Source of the DNA: Branchiostoma belcheri
Lineage: Eukaryota > Chordata > Leptocardii > Amphioxiformes > Branchiostomatidae
DNA length: 64,000 bases
NCBI RefSeq assembly: GCF_001625305.1
Contig: NW_017802379.1
Span: forward strand, 1,139,754-1,203,753
Reading direction: 5' to 3'
Shown: positions 24,691 through 34,505 of the stretch, piece after piece
Layout: each line of letters begins with the position of its first letter
Position numbering within the stretch: the stretch's first letter is position 1
The notes under the pieces: model-generated
What the model was told of the DNA's origin: nothing
What the model saw: only the letters and a program-made list of their open reading frames with translations
Databases searched by the model: none
Translations under genes and position numbers: made by a program

Positions 24691-24989
24691 AACGGCAAAC
24701 CGGGTTCGTAGCGTTGGCGCCAGTGAGGATTGCCTCCGCACTCACAGACTTTGGTCAGGATGTAGATCTTTCTGTTGAAAGCATCAAAAGTGGTCGATTG
24801 TTCCCACCTGCAGTAGGGGTGGAAGTGGAGCTCTTCTTTGTGCTTGTACGATTGGGGACAGCAACACTGTCGCCTCAAGAAGAACTGACCGCCCCTCTGT
24901 TCGCGAGAATACGAACACTGACTACTGAAGTGACCTTCCTTTTCACCGGTCTTGTAGTCTTTGAGACTTGGCTCGTTTACTCCACTCAT
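24678..24989 (-). CDS. NEPSR-bracketed His/Cys-repeat small protein 2
   Basis: Intronless, 103 residues from the ATG at 24989 (MSGVNEPSLKDYKTG). That start matches MSGW/MSFW paralogs and sits 82 bp from a TATA box; an in-frame ATG at 25031 is less likely. Repeat 1: H20-x4-C25-x-Y ... L38-x3-C42-C-C44. Repeat 2: H55-x4-C60-x-W ... L78-x3-C82-x-C84. It ends FNEP. The closest relative in the window is member 5, with the same spacing over residues 1-90. GGAAATCCCC, an exact kappaB consensus, lies upstream at 25090-25099. No signal peptide. The function is unknown. Confidence 0.82.
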   Translation of the reverse strand: MSGVNEPSLKDYKTGEKEGHFSSQCSYSREQRGGQFFLRRQCCCPQSYKHKEELHFHPYCRWEQSTTFDAFNRKIYILTKVCECGGNPHWRQRYEPGLPFNEP

Positions 24990-25070
24990 TGTCGCTTCTT
25001 TGCCAGGAGACCAACTTCCAGTTCTTCGCAAAAGTCAGGCAAAAGTAAGTCCGTTTTTCACACTTTTCGC

Positions 25071-25077
25071 TTATATA
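25071..25077 (-). promoter_or_regulatory. TATA box of small protein 2
   Basis: CTATATAAG on the minus strand, 82 bp before the ATG. Confidence 0.65.
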
Positions 25078-25089
25078 GATTTTCCTGGC

Positions 25090-25099
25090 GGAAATCCCC
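25090..25099 (-). promoter_or_regulatory. kappaB site upstream of small protein 2
   Basis: GGGGATTTCC on the minus strand fits GGGRNWYYCC with no mismatch, ~20 bp upstream of the TATA box. Rel/NF-kappaB factors bind such sites in inducible immune promoters; use here is an inference. Confidence 0.5.
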
Positions 25100-25289
25100 A
25101 GACCCATATTTTCGTTCTATGAAATGTATGGTTCTGATTGGTTGATAGGTCTTGTTTGTTGGTCGACGAACACCTGATAACAGCCATTGTCTTGCGCAGT
25201 TGCAGCGTAATGTATTATGAACGTTTCTTTACAAGACTAAAGAAGGGTACACTTTCTAGAATAATACTGAGAAGACTTGCCAGCTTCTG

Positions 25290-25333
25290 CATCTATACAG
25301 CCGGTATAACCGCTATTCGGCGAAACACACCTA
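25290..25333 (+). repeat. Dispersed CCGGTATAACCGCC-type repeat
   Basis: Reads TATACAGCCGGTATAACCGC, then TATTCGGCGAAACACACC; same family as 13366-13410. Confidence 0.65.
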
Positions 25334-25466
25334 CATATCGACTAGTCCGACAAGAAGGCACTTTTTTTTCATAGAAATGAGTGGTTAAAATACGCTAAAA
25401 TGAGCAGAATCCAAACTTAGAGAACATCCTTTTATAAAGGCACACATGTCGGCATCTCCAGGTTGA

Positions 25467-25685
25467 TTATTTCCTGCTGGTCTCGTTGATAGCCAGGCTC
25501 TGGTCGCTTGTGTAGAACCCCGGACCGTCGCTCCCGCTGCCGCTGTTCGCACGCTTGATGCACCGCGGGGCCGGACCTGCCGAAGCGAAGGCGCCTATCC
25601 CGAACACCATACAGGTAATTTTCGGAGCTCCCGGGTTGTAGTCCGTCTGGTCCCAGGGTCGTTTAGGCTCGTTCCAGCCGCTCAT
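25467..25685 (-). CDS. NEPSR-bracketed small protein 3 (no Cys repeat)
   Basis: Intronless, 72 residues. It starts MSGWNEPKR and ends INETSRK, the same ends as its neighbours. The middle is unrelated to the His/Cys repeats: a hydrophobic Gly/Ala segment (ITCMVFGIGAFASAG, residues ~23-37) with C25 and C42, then a Gly/Ser stretch. A TATA box lies 92 bp upstream (25777-25783) and AGAAAAATGTCCCC at about 25803, like a block near members 7 and 9. The hydrophobic segment could touch a membrane but is short for a full span. The function is unknown. Confidence 0.72.
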   Translation of the reverse strand: MSGWNEPKRPWDQTDYNPGAPKITCMVFGIGAFASAGPAPRCIKRANSGSGSDGPGFYTSDQSLAINETSRK

Positions 25686-25776
25686 GGTTAGTGGTAACTT
25701 CTTCAGCAGGGTGACGGTTTGAAGCGTTTGGGAAGGATTTTTGTGAGTTCTGTTTCTTTCCGTCGTTTCCTTTGTC

Positions 25777-25783
25777 TTTTATA
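25777..25783 (-). promoter_or_regulatory. TATA box of small protein 3
   Basis: CTATAAAAG on the minus strand, 92 bp before the ATG. Confidence 0.65.
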
Positions 25784-25992
25784 GTGTTTCAGTCATGACG
25801 AGAAAAATGTCCCCTTGTCATTACGCAAACACCTTGAGGTTCCAAGAAACGGCCTACAATATGTAGCCATAGAACAAGCACAATTGATATTAAGTGAGTA
25901 TAATAATATCATTAGAATCCATTAAATAGTATTTAAAAATTTGGGAGGGCAAAGGTTTAAAGAGTCTTGAAAAGACGCACGGTGGCGGGCTG

Positions 25993-26196
25993 CTATTTCC
26001 GGCTGGTTTCGTTCATGTCCGCGTTCGACGGGTTGGCGGTACCGCCAGAGCTTCCACTACTCACAGATTTGGTGTCAGAAGACGACGAACTGGACGAACT
26101 GGACGAACTGGACGAAGTAACAGTCTGGCTGACAGTTGTTGTGGATTTCTGGTCAGGAATAGTATCCCTCCGGTCTGTCTCGTCCCACCCACTCAT
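25993..26196 (-). CDS. NEPSR-bracketed small protein 4, poly-serine core
   Basis: Intronless, 67 residues. It starts MSGWDETDRRD and ends MNETSRK, so it has the family ends, but the middle is Thr/Ser-rich with an uninterrupted run of 13 Ser at residues 28-40 (encoded by mixed TCG/TCC/TCT/AGT codons, so not a pure triplet repeat) and no Cys. A TATA box lies 103 bp upstream (26299-26305). The core is expected to be disordered and a rich phosphorylation target. That such a core keeps both family ends is the clearest sign that the ends themselves matter. Confidence 0.7.
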   Translation of the reverse strand: MSGWDETDRRDTIPDQKSTTTVSQTVTSSSSSSSSSSSSSDTKSVSSGSSGGTANPSNADMNETSRK

Positions 26197-26298
26197 GGTG
26201 AATTCTGCTGCGGCTGAAGAAAAATATTTCCTCCTGTTCTATGTGCTATTTCCACTTGCGTAGTGATTACGTGGAAATAATTCTTTAATGCGCAAGCG

Positions 26299-26305
26299 TT
26301 ATATA
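26299..26305 (-). promoter_or_regulatory. TATA box of small protein 4
   Basis: CTATATAAC on the minus strand, 103 bp before the ATG. Confidence 0.6.
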
Positions 26306-26347
26306 GACTTGTGTTGAACCCGGATCAAGTGTTTATTTCCAAGTTAT

Positions 26348-27039
26348 TATGGGTTCACCACACCACGAAGTGGTGTGGTGAAACCATATTGCTTTTTCTG
26401 ATGTTTCTTCTTCTTCTCCTCCTCCTCCTTCTCCTCCTCCTGCCATATCTTTAAATGGATTCAGCTTCTTCATTTTAGGGCCTAAGGTCCTGAAATTTGG
26501 TATGGAGGTACAGTGGGCAAATACCCCTAGGCGTTTTTTAAATTATTGTGATACAGGCTTTTAGAATGGTTTTATTTGAGTTTTTTGGCTGTGTAATAGC
26601 TAATGTATTACTGTGTAAGTGTGCAGTGTTAACCACATTTGGACATGAGTCATCACAATGGCATGCAAGGCATCAACCAATAGGCATGCAGCTTTCCTCT
26701 ATTCTCCTTGCTGATTGGCTGTTGGGATTAACTGGCTTAACTTCATTTACACCTGCACAGAGCCATGCCATACTGACAGTATGTCTGTATTCAAGTGTTT
26801 TGGTAGGTATTTTAAGCTTTCCTGCTCCAGCATTGGAATGCGGGCTATGAACGCTTCTTTTTATCTTGAAAATCAACAGTTTGCATTATGCAATCCTAAC
26901 CAATAATGTAGGGAATAGCTATCCAACTGTTGTAGTCTTAGTTGTATGTTACTTCATACTATAGTTATATCAATGTAAAGCATTGTTTTCCCTTGTGTTT
27001 CTCATTCTTTCCCTGCCATGTGGTAAAATGTGGTGAACC
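26348..27039. repeat. Putative ~690-bp non-autonomous DNA element
   Basis: Starts ATGGGTTCACCACACCAC and ends GTGGTGAACCCAT, giving a 13-base inverted terminal match (TGGGTTCACCACA). It has an internal palindrome at the left end and a (TTC/TCC)n tract at about 26406-26440. No transposase frame. I see no clear target duplication. Confidence 0.5.
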
Positions 27040-28476
27040 CATCGCTATATTTGCTCCAAAGCAAATATTGGCCTTTCTAGTTTTTTTGTAATGTTTGTAG
27101 CAGAGAAATGTACGATGCTTTTTTTTTAGATATTTATAACTTGAAGAGCATTTCTAGACCTTGGACTGCTTTTATTCGAGTCGCTTAAGCCCGCTGTAGA
27201 AAAAGAAAGCTCTCTGTCCTTACACCGTAGTTTGGAAAAAATGTGGGAATAGTAGTGCAGCAGTAGTGCTGTACATGTACTACTGCGCCAGGCAGTGTCT
27301 GAAGAAAACGACGTTTACACGAAGCACTTATGGGCCACGCGTGCCCCCTTCAGGTCGTTTCATTGTTGTTTTGTTTTGTACCTGTTGAAGCTTCTATTGT
27401 GGGCTTTGCAAACATGGCTCCTGTGTTTTATCTTTCACGTACGTTCTATCTCTAAGCCTGCAGGTGGCGGTCCTACATGTGCAGTAGCTATACTACTGAC
27501 CGACTATTAGCAACAAAGCGTGATAATGAGTATTTCTATTTTGATGTCTATGCCCATATAACACGTCAAGGCAGGCATTTGGGGCAGCACAACGTTAGAG
27601 GTATACTTTACTTGGTGCGTCAGCACACTTTGTGGCCCCACTGTTCGACTAAACAATGGTAGACTTGGGCTACCTTAGAACATTTCGCTTAGAACTCAAG
27701 AATGGCCATAGACACAAGGAAGTCATAAGTCTTCAGGGCAGCTAGTTCTAAGGGATGTCTTGAGCTTTCACATTGTCACACTTAGCCCCTACCACGTAAC
27801 GGTTCCTGCCCACACAAGAATGAAAACAAGGTATGTGTATGCCCGCCATTTTGAAGTTGGCTGAACAAAGAATGGTGTCAATAAATACGTCACAGCATGT
27901 CGGATTTCAAAATCTCTGGAATACTTTATTCAATTAAGCGTCTGTTTCTCTCAATTTTTTGCCACAAAACCTTCAAGGCACCAAAAATAAGTGTATGCTC
28001 AGTGTTACAATGAAGACTAGGGTTGCCCTGCAGTACCACCCAACGCCGCAAGGTGTCGCATCAGGATGTTTACCAAAGTATCAATAACATCTATTTACTG
28101 TAATTCATGATATCGTGAACACTACAAAAATGTTAGTAAGTAGTCTAAAATTACTAACTTTCCATAAACAACTCCGCTGCTATGTGGTCTACGACTGCAT
28201 CTGTTGATCTTCGAACCGAGAGCATTTCAGCGAGTGGAAAATAATGAATGTGCATACGAAACTTGTGTAGGTATATACCTAGTTACTGTATTTGACTTGA
28301 AAAGACCGACACCTGCTTAATAGTCATGAGGTCAACCTTAACTGTCAATCATTCACGGTTGGGCGTGGTTTGACCTGTTTGCCACCTCGTAGGTTGAATT
28401 GTTCAACACAGGAGTGTTCAAGCATGGAGTAACACAGTACAAGTACTACAACATACTGACATAGTTTATGACATAG
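27040..28476. other. Intergenic between family members 4 and 5
   Basis: No supported gene or RNA; short frames only. Confidence 0.45.
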
Positions 28477-28482
28477 TTTATT
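28477..28482 (-). terminator. Candidate poly(A) signal of small protein 5
   Basis: AATAAA on the minus strand, ~655 bp after the stop. Confidence 0.45.
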
Positions 28483-29136
28483 CAATGAGAAGTTACATAT
28501 CTTGACAAAATGATACCAGCAAAGTCAGTCAGACGACAATATACTATTCGAATAAGCTTTTGGACTCATAATGTTTTCTACAACACTCTACTGTAGTTAT
28601 AGTGTAATAACCAAAGCTTATCGTTTACAGTCTGCTAAAATTTTGTTGTTGTTACTCGACAATTCACACATTAAAAAAAGCGTAAGGTTATCATGAGAAG
28701 GTAAAAACCAAACTAGAAGAACTCCCAGCTGAACAGTTTACTGAGTACATTGTCCAGGTTTTACCAGTTTGTTTAAGGACAAAAGAGTTCCGTGTTGGAG
28801 AGTTCTCGTTCCGAATTGCTACTCCGTCGCCCCCCTTTGCGGCCCCCTGACAGGAAGGGTTTCAAAGTCTGTAGCGCTGTCCGTATGTTGTGTCCATAGG
28901 GCGGGTCTCGAACTGCGCCTTACTGCGTTGACTATTCCTCGCGTCTGGATTTTTCATGAAGGCCGTGACTGAAGGAATGATTCTGTTGGAAGTACTTGCA
29001 GGTGGAAGGGTTCAGTTCTAGGACCGATCGTGTGAAAGCGTGTCCTGTTCTCGTGTTGTCTATTGTCCGTGCGGGGTCGTGTCGTGTTCGCGGCGTCCGT
29101 TGGCGTCTGTTCGGGGTCCGTCTCGTTGCGTTGGAT

Positions 29137-29457
29137 CTACCACCGGCGAGAGGTCTGGTTCCAAGGCAGATACGGAGCGTTGTTGGGACGTCGTCCTCCA
29201 CAGTAACAGTCCTTCCGCAGGACGTACACCGTATTGCCTTTCCAGGACACGTGGCTTCCTTCCTTAACCCAGGCGCAGTTAATGCTGTAGTGAATCTCCT
29301 CTCCGTCCGTCTTGCATTGGTTACACCAACACTTCTGCTGTAGGAGGTATTCACCGTTCCCGCGGTCATATCGTTTATAGGCGCATCTACTGTTGAAGTG
29401 GTTCTCGATCTTCCCATCTACGTAGTCACTCCGACTTGGCTCGTTCCAAAAGGACAT
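29137..29457 (-). CDS. NEPSR-bracketed His/Cys-repeat small protein 5
   Basis: Intronless, 106 residues. It starts MSFWNEPSRSDYVDG and ends WNQTSRRW. Repeat 1: H20-x4-C25-x-Y ... L39-x3-C43-x-C45. Repeat 2: H56-x4-C61-x-W ... L80-x3-C84-x-C86. An extra C48 is present. It aligns with member 2 almost without gaps up to residue ~87, yet the C-terminus takes the long NxTSRR form rather than the short NEP form. A TATA box lies 110 bp upstream and a palindromic kappaB-like GGGTATTTCCCC at 29586-29597. No signal peptide; unknown function. Confidence 0.82.
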   Translation of the reverse strand: MSFWNEPSRSDYVDGKIENHFNSRCAYKRYDRGNGEYLLQQKCWCNQCKTDGEEIHYSINCAWVKEGSHVSWKGNTVYVLRKDCYCGGRRPNNAPYLPWNQTSRRW

Positions 29458-29566
29458 CTCGTCTTGTCTGGTGGGTCTTCGACGGAGAAAAACTTCGTCT
29501 TCTTCTCAAAGTTGCGTCAAAAGCAGACAGGCAGGCAAGTGAGTACGTTATCTCTACTGTTTTGAC

Positions 29567-29574
29567 TTTTTATA
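29567..29574 (-). promoter_or_regulatory. TATA box of small protein 5
   Basis: GTATAAAAAG on the minus strand, 110 bp before the ATG; kappaB-like GGGGAAATACCC lies 12 bp further upstream. Confidence 0.65.
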
Positions 29575-29619
29575 CCTTTTTTCGAGGGTATTTCCCCAGT
29601 TGTTGTCTTGTCTGATGAG

Positions 29620-30375
29620 ATGGAGGATTCTCATTGGGTGTTGGTCCTTGTTTATTTGAGAAACAGACGGCAACAAACTCCGTAAACAGGGTTGCGCAAG
29701 TAAGGTGCAAGAACGGCTTTCTTTAGGTATGACGTATGTGTGGAAACCCCCAGGAAATCGTCGAAGTTGAATGACTGCAACTTTTCTTTCTTCGAGAATT
29801 TTCTTCGTAGAAATCGGCAAAAGTCAGGAAAAAATCAGGCCATGACACAACTCTGAAACTCGGGACTCGCCTCGCGCTGAGCCCAGTCGATAATTTTTCT
29901 CTATTACTCTTTCTATTCTAGTACTCTTTTGAAAAACAGCAAAGACATAAGAATTGATCTTTAATTTTCATAGAATTCATTGTATCCAGTATTAGAGATC
30001 TATTAAGCTTTACAGTTTTGTTTTCTATGATGCTTGCTAAAAAAATGAGCCAGTTTTTACGCATGCTCTAGCACATTCCGTATGTCCACGTCACATGCCT
30101 CACAGACCACAGCGCTAGTACAAAGGCAGTTCGCCATCTTGAATGAGCAAACAACAAGAAAGAAGGCACACGAGACGCCATTTTTTAAAAACTGAAGGTG
30201 ACCTAATAAAAGCAGCTAAAAAGACATTTTAGAGGTAAAATCATTGTAATTCAAAGTATTTTACTGGAGTTGCTTACTTCTTGCTATATTTTAGTGTGTT
30301 TATGTGTATTTGTGTGTAATTCTGGCAACACTACTTTTACAAAACACCCAAGCCATTAACTTGTGCTGAACAGAC
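29620..30375. other. Intergenic between family members 5 and 6
   Basis: AT-rich, no supported gene. Confidence 0.45.
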
Positions 30376-30381
30376 TTTATT
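30376..30381 (-). terminator. Candidate poly(A) signal of small protein 6
   Basis: AATAAA on the minus strand, ~715 bp after the stop. Confidence 0.45.
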
Positions 30382-31096
30382 CACTTCAAAACTTCTTTAC
30401 AACATAGATCACAGACTGACATAGACTTTGTGAACATAACAATAGTTAAGGTGGAAAAGTTATCAATATGGTAGCAAACCAAATATGACAACAAATCAAT
30501 CCTTAGTACACATAGAATGTATGCGAATAATACACACTATTGTAGTGTATAAATGTGATTATGCCTCAGGAATATCAAAATCTTTACAGCTTAGCTTGTA
30601 TTTGTGTCAAATCTACCGACTTTGGACAAATTATTAAATGCAATACACTACAAAATAATCGAAGAACTTAGAATGGCACACCACGTAACAACATGGGATT
30701 TAGTATGGGGTTTAGGTCCGTATAAAACAATGGGAAATATCCAAAGTGGAATATAAAGTAGTCAGAATATTTCATGTTTTTCAGAGTCTCTGGACTGTTT
30801 CATCCCGTGTGTAACTCTTGTACTCGGCGTTGTGGTGGTGCCAATTATCCATTTTGAAGTTAGCTGGTCTCTGAGAAGGAAACAAAGCCGCCTGAAGCAA
30901 CTTTTTTGTTGTGACTATTCTTTGAAACAGTGTAGGCTAGGAGATCTTCCTTTTCTGATGAGCTTTGGCGCTTTCTTACAGACACACGATGTAGTCATGT
31001 CACATGGTGTCGATGCCGGTGGGGTCTATATACTGTTCTTTCATGTCGAACTTCTTATCGTGACTTCATCCCATGGTAGATCGCTTAAGGGCACAT

Positions 31097-31423
31097 TTAC
31101 GGCTCGTTGTAAGGCAGAGGGTCGCCGATGACGTGGCAGTAACAGCTTTCCGTCAACTCGTAGAATGGGCCAACGTCTTCGCTAAACCATCTGCACATCT
31201 CTGAGAAGTGTGGCGTTTCACGGCTCCCCATTCGCTGTTCACACTTGCACTTCCGTCGTAGGAGTTGAGCTGCCCTTGTGGGTCGCCCTTGGTAGGGATT
31301 CCAATACTGCTTATCAGACCTGGGGGCAACGCTGACGTAGCAACATTCCCAGCTGTAGTGCCGTTCAACAGATTTATCGTCATATTCACGTTTCTCAGGT
31401 TCGGAACCCAACACATTTCCCAT
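31097..31423 (-). CDS. NEPSR-family His/Cys-repeat small protein 6, MG start
   Basis: Intronless, 108 residues from the ATG at 31423 (MGNVLGSEPEKREYDD). An in-frame ATG at 31510 would add 29 residues without family likeness. The N-terminal motif is eroded to SEP, while the C-terminus is YNEP. Repeat 1: H22-x4-C27-C-Y ... L55-x3-C59-x-C61, with a loop ~14 residues longer than in members 2 and 5. Repeat 2: H72-x4-C77-x-W ... L90-x3-C94-x-C96. MG at the start raises possible N-myristoylation, but residue 6 is Gly, not Ser, so this is weaker than in members 7 and 9. There is a CCAAT-like box near 31556 and no clear TATA box. The function is unknown. Confidence 0.75.
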   Translation of the reverse strand: MGNVLGSEPEKREYDDKSVERHYSWECCYVSVAPRSDKQYWNPYQGRPTRAAQLLRRKCKCEQRMGSRETPHFSEMCRWFSEDVGPFYELTESCYCHVIGDPLPYNEP

Positions 31424-31984
31424 GGCTGCTGAGATTAGTTTTAGCGACTTCGTTCTCTGGAGGTTATGGAAAAGTGCGGAACAACGTCTATTCAAACTAC
31501 CCGGGTCCAATGACAGTTAGCCACATTGAGAATACCAGCGCTCTACCATATGTGATTGGTTGATATTGTGACGTTACGGTCATGTGTACGTATTTTGATA
31601 ACGCTTCAATTCACCTGTTGCGTATATCTTCCGCCTACAGTTAGGTATGTAGTACCTCTATTCTGGAAAAGAGCGACTGGCTATCGCCAAAGAGTCAACT
31701 GAAAATATTTTGGCCCTGTTGTCAGCTACACAAGTGTGAAGTTCAATACCATTACCAGGGATATATCGATGGAGGCGTCTTTGCCATTTTTTTGCAATGA
31801 TATGTTCCTGTTAGGGTTTGGTTATATCAGTTTCCAACTATTTGAATTTTCAAGTCATGCTTCCACTTTGGATTTGTTATGTTTATGCCTGAGAAGGCGT
31901 ATACGTCCTTGAAACTATTGTTTCTACGTTACATAAAACCTTAAAGAAACAAAGTCAAAACGCTTACGATGTGATTATAATACT

Positions 31985-31990
31985 TTTATT
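31985..31990 (-). terminator. Candidate poly(A) signal of small protein 7
   Basis: AATAAA on the minus strand, ~909 bp after the stop, conserved at the same place in unit 2. Confidence 0.5.
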
Positions 31991-32898
31991 TGCATACACT
32001 GCAAAGCTCCAGTGTTTTGTATGTAGACTATGGAGTAGACTAACATTGTAATCTAAGTCAAGAAGCGAACGCACCAGGTTAAAATATGCATGTGTTATTT
32101 AAGTGTTTAGTTAACAATACGGTTACACTTGTCCAGGACAGATATGTTGACAGACGTTAACAGGATATTCATCCCTCAGAAAATACTGGTTTGGATGTCT
32201 AGTTTCGATTCCGCATATCCAAATAGATAATATAATACTGATATATATGTCAAGGCACGAAGTACATGATATAAATGGCAAACACCACTGTATTGGTCCC
32301 AAAATGTTACATGAATTTCCCCTAGAATATTGAGTACATCAACTACTCTATCCATCCATTGGACCAAAGCGACATAAAACTTAACGAATTCAATGATGTA
32401 GTTACAGAGAAGAGGTACTAATCAACGCACAGCTGTGTCGCTCACATTTGAGAGGACTATACATACTTCTGAGATATTGGAGGTTCAAACTTCTTGTAAC
32501 CGTTAATGAAAGTCAGAGTCAGTTGTAGAGTCAGTTGATGGAAGATCTCGGCTTGTTGTGGTGTTTCGAACTCCATTGTGCATAAAGTTCAACTGAACCT
32601 GGACTGATATTTCCTGCTATAGTTCTTTGCTCACAATCGGTGGTTTTCGTAAAGGGCGTTTGTACTGTCCGATGTTGAGCCTCTTCAGTGACTTATCGAA
32701 AAGATAAATGTCTGTAGTTTCTCCAGATATCCGTAGCGCGCAGAGTGGTTGTGGTGGTTAGTGGCGGTGGGGTCGTCTGGTTGGTCGGCGGCGGGGGAGG
32801 TAAGGCTCTCGCTTGTCGTTGAAATTTGCGGGGTGTTCTGCTCCAAAATGGCTTTGACGGGTGGATGGACGTAGCTGTGGCGTGACCGTGGACCCCCG

Positions 32899-33090
32899 CT
32901 AGCTTCCCTTGCCGCCGGTTTTAGGCCACGTTTTAGGCACGGCCTGGCCATAAGTACCGGAGGACTTTCCCGGCTTGCTTACGCGGGAAGGCTCGTTGGT
33001 CGCCATGTTGGGCTGGTAGACCTCTCGCCTGACCGGGCCGTCGGTGTAGTCTCCCCGGCTTGGCTCGTTCGTGGACTGGCCGCCTCCCAT
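32899..33090 (-). CDS. NEPSR small protein 7, MGxxxS start, two motifs
   Basis: Intronless, 63 residues from the ATG at 33090. It starts MGGGQSTNEPSRGDYTDG: Gly2 with Ser6 fits an N-myristoylation signal. A second TNEPSR lies at residues ~32-37, and a basic Lys/Gly/Pro-rich tail (KPGKSSGTYGQ ... KTGGKGS) follows. No Cys. A TATA box lies 68 bp upstream. The TATA box, leader (GAAGACCTGTACAAGAA) and ATG are shared with member 9, which rules out the longer in-frame start at 33195. The protein is probably membrane-tethered by lipid and mostly disordered. It may share a partner with the Cys-containing members through NEPSR. The function is unknown. Confidence 0.72.
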   Translation of the reverse strand: MGGGQSTNEPSRGDYTDGPVRREVYQPNMATNEPSRVSKPGKSSGTYGQAVPKTWPKTGGKGS

Positions 33091-33156
33091 GGTTCTTGTA
33101 CAGGTCTTCTTCTGTCTGAGATGCGCCCCTTTGTCTTGATTCTGGCAATTTTCCCC

Positions 33157-33164
33157 CTTTTTAT
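33157..33164 (-). promoter_or_regulatory. TATA box and upstream GGGGATTTTTC of small protein 7
   Basis: GTATAAAAAGGG on the minus strand, 68 bp before the ATG. GCGGGGATTTTTCT lies ~20 bp upstream and recurs at the same spot in front of member 9. Confidence 0.65.
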
Positions 33165-33526
33165 ACGATCCGAAAACAAAGAAAAATCCCCGCAAGACAT
33201 AATTTTACCAAATATGACGAAGACTTTGAATTCGCCCAGGTGGAGGGTTTCCATTGGTCAACTTTGGCGCGCATCTGTCTTGCTGATGCAAGAAACGCGA
33301 ACAGACGGGACTTCCCTGCTGATTAACTACCACATGTCACCTGTCACATACCTATCTTCTGGGCGCGAAAAATGCTAAAACAGTTCAATGCAGAAGTGAA
33401 GATATTTGTAGTGTTTATGTGTAGATTTGCCAAGATTTTTTACATCAAATTTGTCGATCCGTAAATCCATTCTACTGTCCGTTTCCTTGTGTAGACATTT
33501 TTGTTTCCTCTGCTACAACTCGACCA

Positions 33527-33919
33527 TTACCTGCGCGACGGCTCGTTCAACTGGGTCATCGCCGCGTCTGTGTACCGTCCGCAGTCACACTTTCTCACGA
33601 GTGCCCATGTGTCGCCTCCCTCGTAATACCCCCTCCATTTACAGGTGATCACTTGAATTCCCTTATAGTGGATTTCATATCCGTCTCCTCTGTGGCCGTA
33701 CGTATCCAGAAGGTCACTTCGGTCGTCGAACACCCCACAGTAACAAATCCTAACAAGATGTTTCCTGGTGTATACCCTTCCACCAAACTCATTTTTGTCC
33801 CATCTCGACACCAGCAGGTTTTTTGCATATCTGCATCTCCCATCCCTGTGTATTTCCACATTAACGTCGTCCTCGTCTTCAGATTGCCTGGAAGGTTCGT
33901 TCCGTGGTTTCTGTGCCAT
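33527..33919 (-). CDS. NEPSR-bracketed His/Cys-repeat small protein 8
   Basis: Intronless, 130 residues. It starts MAQKPRNEPSRQSEDEDD and ends LNEPSRR, so the full motif is at both ends (7-11, 125-129). Repeat 1: H24-x4-C29-x-Y ... HLVR, C59-x-C61. Repeat 2: H84-x8-C93-x-W ... ALVRK, C111-x-C113-GRY. An acidic stretch (residues 14-18) follows the first motif. The loop between C-x-Y and L-x3-C is ~10 residues longer than in members 2 and 5. It is paralogous to member 10 (unit 2) and member 11. There is no clear TATA box. Upstream AAACATTCC-x4-TCACATGACTC (minus strand, about 34000-34015) is conserved before member 10. The function is unknown. Confidence 0.85.
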   Translation of the reverse strand: MAQKPRNEPSRQSEDEDDVNVEIHRDGRCRYAKNLLVSRWDKNEFGGRVYTRKHLVRICYCGVFDDRSDLLDTYGHRGDGYEIHYKGIQVITCKWRGYYEGGDTWALVRKCDCGRYTDAAMTQLNEPSRR

Positions 33920-34499
33920 TTTTTTCCAGACTTGCCGCTCTCGTTTTAACCCCTCGAATCTACCAGCAGGTAACTTTTTGTTAGTTGCGAAGAGTCATGT
34001 GAGGACGGAATGTTTACACGCTCACAGTGATTGACATGGGTTGTCATGGTCACAAGTTCTGCTTCAGCGAAATCTTAAAGATAAAAAATTGATTGACCGA
34101 TCATAGAGTAAAATATCAGAGTTAAACAACAAGTTCATCTGCCCAACTCTCTAGAGTTTAACAAAAACATAACCATATTTTTACGCAACAAAATTCGTTG
34201 TTAAATGAATGCTCAGCTTTGGCCCTATGCTACACACACTGTGACGTTTTAGGACTATTACCAACTGAAGGCTGGGGGCTTCTTTTCCGTTTGTTGCCAT
34301 GATATTTTCTAGTTGGGGTTTTGGTCATATTAGTTTTCAACTGTTTGCGATTTTCAAGTCATCCTTCAATTTGGGCCCTGTCGTGTTTATGCTTGAGATG
34401 AATAGACGGCATGTACACCCTAATAATAATTGTTTCTACATAGCATTAAACACTAGCATTAAAAACAAGTCAAGGCGCTTAAGATGTGGTTACAATGCT

Positions 34500-34505
34500 T
34501 TTATT
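34500..34505 (-). terminator. Candidate poly(A) signal of small protein 9
   Basis: AATAAA on the minus strand, ~890 bp after the stop; matches the site of member 7. Confidence 0.5.

Larger units (their letters stand above)
31770..34205. repeat. Tandem cassette, unit 1
   Basis: A ~2.4 kb unit holding members 7 and 8 with their flanks. It aligns along its length with unit 2 (34280-36660). Shared blocks include TTTTCAAGTCAT-CTTC near 31847, TGTTTCTACGTTACAT near 31919, CTTTTATTT near 31984, TTCAACTGAACCTG near 32588 and ACATAACCATATTTTTACGC near 34168. Confidence 0.85.

Noticed and set aside
25993-26196. Poly-serine frame as simple microsatellite noise
   Set aside because: Considered and set aside as an explanation: the frame has a TATA box at the family distance, MSGW start and NETSRK end, and mixed serine codons.
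28932-29417. 161-codon minus-strand frame overlapping small protein 5
   Set aside because: It is an alternate frame of member 5, which has the conserved H/C pattern, bracket motifs and TATA spacing.
29554-29820. 88-codon minus-strand frame upstream of small protein 5
   Set aside because: Runs through the TATA box and kappaB-like site of member 5; no family motif.
33121-33378. 85-codon plus-strand frame upstream of small protein 7
   Set aside because: Covers the TATA box and leader region of member 7; no homolog-like features.
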